DNA from: Winogradskyella sp.
GTDB lineage: Bacteria; Bacteroidota; Bacteroidia; Flavobacteriales; Flavobacteriaceae
Reading direction: 5' to 3'
Length of the DNA stretch: 7,583 nt
Assembly: GCA_030149115.1 (NCBI GenBank)
Contig: JASBSE010000379.1
Location: 1-7,583 of the forward strand
The notes beneath the pieces are model-generated. The model saw only the letters and a program-made list of their open reading frames with translations. It was not told the DNA's origin and did not search any database. This document shows, one piece after another, positions 6,406 through 7,583 of the stretch. Made by a program: the position numbers and the translations under genes. How positions within the stretch are numbered: the stretch's first letter is position 1; every line of letters begins with the position of its first letter.

Positions 6406-7307
6406 TATTCTATTGAGTTTGTAAGAGATTTAATAGACTTAAATGTTTTTATTCGCTTTGGTAAGTTCTCTGTATTAGAACTTTCTAATATTTTACCCAA
6501 AAGCCAAAGGTTAGAATTATGATTTTTTAATAATAAATCTTCAAAGTCCTTAAGATATTTATTTAAATCCTCAGTACTTGGGTTTACAGTTAAATATGAA
6601 ATAAAAACTAAATCGTCATAATAGTTTTGTAAATCTTTTAAACTTATAATAGGAACACTTTGGCCTAAATAAATACAATGGTAGTCTTTCTTTGATAATA
6701 GGTAATTAACAAACATTAATCCAAGTTCGTGTATCTCATTTTCTGGTAAATAAAGTACAAATGTTTTTGTAGACTGGTTTTGTTGCTTGGCTTGCATTAA
6801 CTCAGTGTTGATTAAAATCTTTTGCCTTATTAAACCTGAAACAAAATGCTCGTGAGCAGGTGTTATAGTATCTGTTTGCCATAATAAGCCTATTTCTGTT
6901 AATAGAGGAATAAAAATGCTGTAGAAAATACTCTCGAAGTCCTTATCTTTTAAGAGCGACTCGTAAGTTTTATAGAATAAAGACTGATCAAAATTTAGCA
7001 TTGACAATTTAAAAGCATTAATGGCATGGCTTTCTAAATTGTTTTCGTTTGCAATCTCCTTTACTAGTTTTGGTATTTTTTCTTCATCTATGGTCGCAAT
7101 CTTAGAGATTTTATAGCCATTGTTATTAAGGTAGCTAACATTAAGTAGTTTTTGAAAGTTAGCTAGGTCGTAGTATCTTATATTAGTGTCAGTACGCTTT
7201 GGTTGCAATAAATTATAGCGCTTTTCCCAAATTCTTATTGTATGCGCTTTAATTCCGGTAAGATTTTCTAAATCTTTAATACTAAATTGACTTTTAATAT
7301 TGTTCAT
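6405..7307 (-). CDS. MerR-family regulator with CarH/LitR-like cobalamin-binding domain (putative B12 light sensor)
   Basis: This 300-residue protein has two parts. A MerR winged helix lies at about 7-75 (FSIKDLENLTGIKAHTIRIWEKRY, then RYYD). A cobalamin-binding module follows: a four-helix bundle at about 90-175 and a Rossmann-like domain at about 180-295. In CarH/LitR proteins this module binds adenosylcobalamin, and light breaks the Co-C bond and releases DNA. The W-x9-EH signature is present (W143, E153, H154), as is the ExHxxG motif with the putative lower cobalt ligand (E191, H193, G196). S237-x-L239 is kept. The usual GG further on reads G271-K272. The residue after the Trp is Q144, where Thermus CarH has His132. 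It heads the carotenoid operon and its TAA overlaps the crtI ATG. It probably represses the operon in the dark. B12 binding is inferred from motifs; a light-independent regulator is possible. Confidence 0.9.
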   Translation of the reverse strand: MNNIKSQFSIKDLENLTGIKAHTIRIWEKRYNLLQPKRTDTNIRYYDLANFQKLLNVSYLNNNGYKISKIATIDEEKIPKLVKEIANENNLESHAINAFKLSMLNFDQSLFYKTYESLLKDKDFESIFYSIFIPLLTEIGLLWQTDTITPAHEHFVSGLIRQKILINTELMQAKQQNQSTKTFVLYLPENEIHELGLMFVNYLLSKKDYHCIYLGQSVPIISLKDLQNYYDDLVFISYLTVNPSTEDLNKYLKDFEDLLLKNHNSNLWLLGKILESSNTENLPKRIKTFKSIKSLTNSIE

Positions 7308-7312
7308 TTATT

Positions 7313-7379
7313 TTACAAATAAGTTAAACAAAAATAAGATTTTAAATAATAGCTTCATTAGAATTAACAAAAATTAATG
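7313..7379 (-). repeat. Three imperfect direct repeats in the regulator leader, candidate operator
   Basis: On the plus strand the leader holds TTACAAATAAG (7313-7323), TTAAACAAAAATAAG (7324-7338) and TTAACAAAAATTAATG (7364-7379). The first two are directly adjacent and the third is 25 bases away. An imperfect inverted repeat, CATTA (7356-7360) with TAATG (7375-7379), overlaps the third copy. MerR proteins of the CarA/CarH type bind repeated half-sites over their own promoter, so these are plausible autoregulatory sites. The AT-rich context makes chance similarity a real risk. Confidence 0.35.
7329..7336 (-). promoter_or_regulatory. Candidate -7 box of the merR-crtI-crtB-crtZ operon
   Basis: On the minus strand this reads TATTTTTG, a full match to the Bacteroidota TAnnTTTG consensus. 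It lies 21 bases upstream of the regulator ATG, giving a short leader. It falls inside the second direct repeat, which would suit repression by steric block. No TTG -33 element is found at 17-23 bases, so the promoter would be weak or activator-aided. Confidence 0.35.
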
Positions 7380-7408
7380 AAAAATTTATTGTTATGTATC
7401 TAACTTAG

Positions 7409-7438
7409 AAAAGAAAAACCTTTGGAAAAGAAAAAAGG
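7409..7438 (-). terminator. Possible weak terminator after tRNA-Leu
   Basis: On the minus strand CCTTT (7438-7434) can pair with AAAGG (7423-7419) across a ten-base pyrimidine-rich loop. The T-rich run TTTTTCTTTT (7418-7409) follows. It begins six bases after the mature tRNA end, where a terminator is expected. A five-pair stem with a large loop is weak, so some read-through into the regulator operon is possible. Confidence 0.33.
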
Positions 7439-7443
7439 AATAG

Positions 7444-7528
7444 TGCGCACGAGAAGACTCGAACTTCCACGACCTAAACGGTCACTGGCCCCTCAAGCCA
7501 GCGCGTCTACCAATTCCGCCACGTGCGC
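7444..7528 (-). tRNA. tRNA-Leu, anticodon GAG
   Basis: On the minus strand the 85-base gene starts GCGCACG (7528-7522), which pairs perfectly with CGTGCGC (7451-7445) to form the seven-pair acceptor stem. The discriminator base is A at 7444. The anticodon stem CTGGC/GCCAG encloses the loop TTGAGGG, giving anticodon GAG (7494-7492), which reads CUU and CUC. A long variable arm (TGACC-GTTTA-GGTCG) marks a class II tRNA, and the TTCGAGT T-loop is canonical. The CCA tail is not encoded (the bases after the discriminator are CTA), so it must be added by nucleotidyltransferase. The gene is complete and on the same strand as the carotenoid operon. Confidence 0.97.
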
Positions 7529-7533
7529 AAAAT

Positions 7534-7541
7534 GAAAAGTA
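7534..7541 (-). promoter_or_regulatory. Possible -7 box of tRNA-Leu
   Basis: If the upstream hairpin at 7552-7579 ends transcription from the right, the tRNA needs its own promoter in the short gap before 7528. On the minus strand TACTTTTC matches TAnnTTTG at all fixed positions but the last. It lies about six bases from the mature 5' end, which would leave almost no leader. No -33 element can be named. The true promoter may lie within or beyond the hairpin. Confidence 0.15.
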
Positions 7542-7546
7542 AATAT

Positions 7547-7579
7547 AAAAAAAAAGTTAAGCATTTTAGCTTAACTTTT
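7547..7579 (-). terminator. Rho-independent terminator of an off-window gene
   Basis: AAAAGTTAAGC (7552-7562) and GCTTAACTTTT (7569-7579) form a perfect 11-pair hairpin with a six-base loop. On the minus strand it is followed by an uninterrupted nine-T tract (7555-7547), so it mainly ends minus-strand transcription arriving from the right of the window. On the plus strand only four Ts follow the stem before a G, so bidirectional action would be weak. Confidence 0.75.
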
Positions 7580-7583
7580 GTGA

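Noticed and set aside
6384..6427. Overlap of the regulator stop and crtI start considered as a possible frameshifted fusion gene.
   Set aside because: Both proteins have complete, family-typical ends, so TAATG is ordinary translational coupling and not a broken fusion.
7391..7404. Short inverted repeat GTTA/TAAC with a six-base spacer between tRNA-Leu and the regulator.
   Set aside because: A four-base arm in DNA this AT-rich is expected by chance, and it does not align with the promoter candidate or the other repeats.
7444..7583. tRNA-Leu 3' end examined as a phage or island attachment site.
   Set aside because: No integrase, no second copy of the tRNA 3' end and no change in base composition appear in the window.

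Overview
The window is about one third GC and reads as the chromosome of a marine-type Flavobacteriaceae species (Bacteroidota). The grounds are the aconitase sequence, AT-rich spacers without clear Shine-Dalgarno sites, TAnnTTTG-like -7 boxes, a CrtI/CrtB/CrtZ carotenoid set of the Bacteroidota type, and a tRNA-Leu without an encoded CCA end. The family assignment comes from recognising these proteins, not from a database search.

Left part, plus strand: the window opens inside an aconitase gene, whose first codons lie off the left edge. A strong hairpin terminator follows it. Next come a Crp/Fnr-type regulator and, 11 bases later, a membrane-anchored TlpA-like thioredoxin, which probably form a two-gene operon.

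Right part, minus strand, reading from right to left: a hairpin terminator of an off-window gene, tRNA-Leu(GAG), a 136-base AT-rich leader, and then a compact operon of merR-type regulator, crtI (phytoene desaturase), crtB (phytoene synthase) and crtZ (beta-carotene hydroxylase). The regulator stop and the crtI start share one base (TAATG), and the later gaps are 25 and 17 bases. The operon meets the TlpA-like gene tail to tail with no bases between the stop codons.

The most interesting element is the regulator at the head of the carotenoid operon. It joins a MerR DNA-binding domain to a CarH/LitR-like cobalamin-binding module. It keeps the W-x9-EH signature (W143, E153, H154) and the ExHxxG cobalt-ligand motif (E191, H193, G196). 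It lacks the second histidine used by Thermus CarH in its light-adapted state (Gln144 here) and the usual GG motif (GK here). The likely logic is that a B12-based light sensor represses its own operon in the dark, and that light releases phytoene synthesis, desaturation and later ring hydroxylation towards zeaxanthin. Lycopene cyclase, GGPP synthase and any ketolase are not in the window, so the pathway must be completed elsewhere. No mobile element, CRISPR array or clearly unprecedented system is visible.
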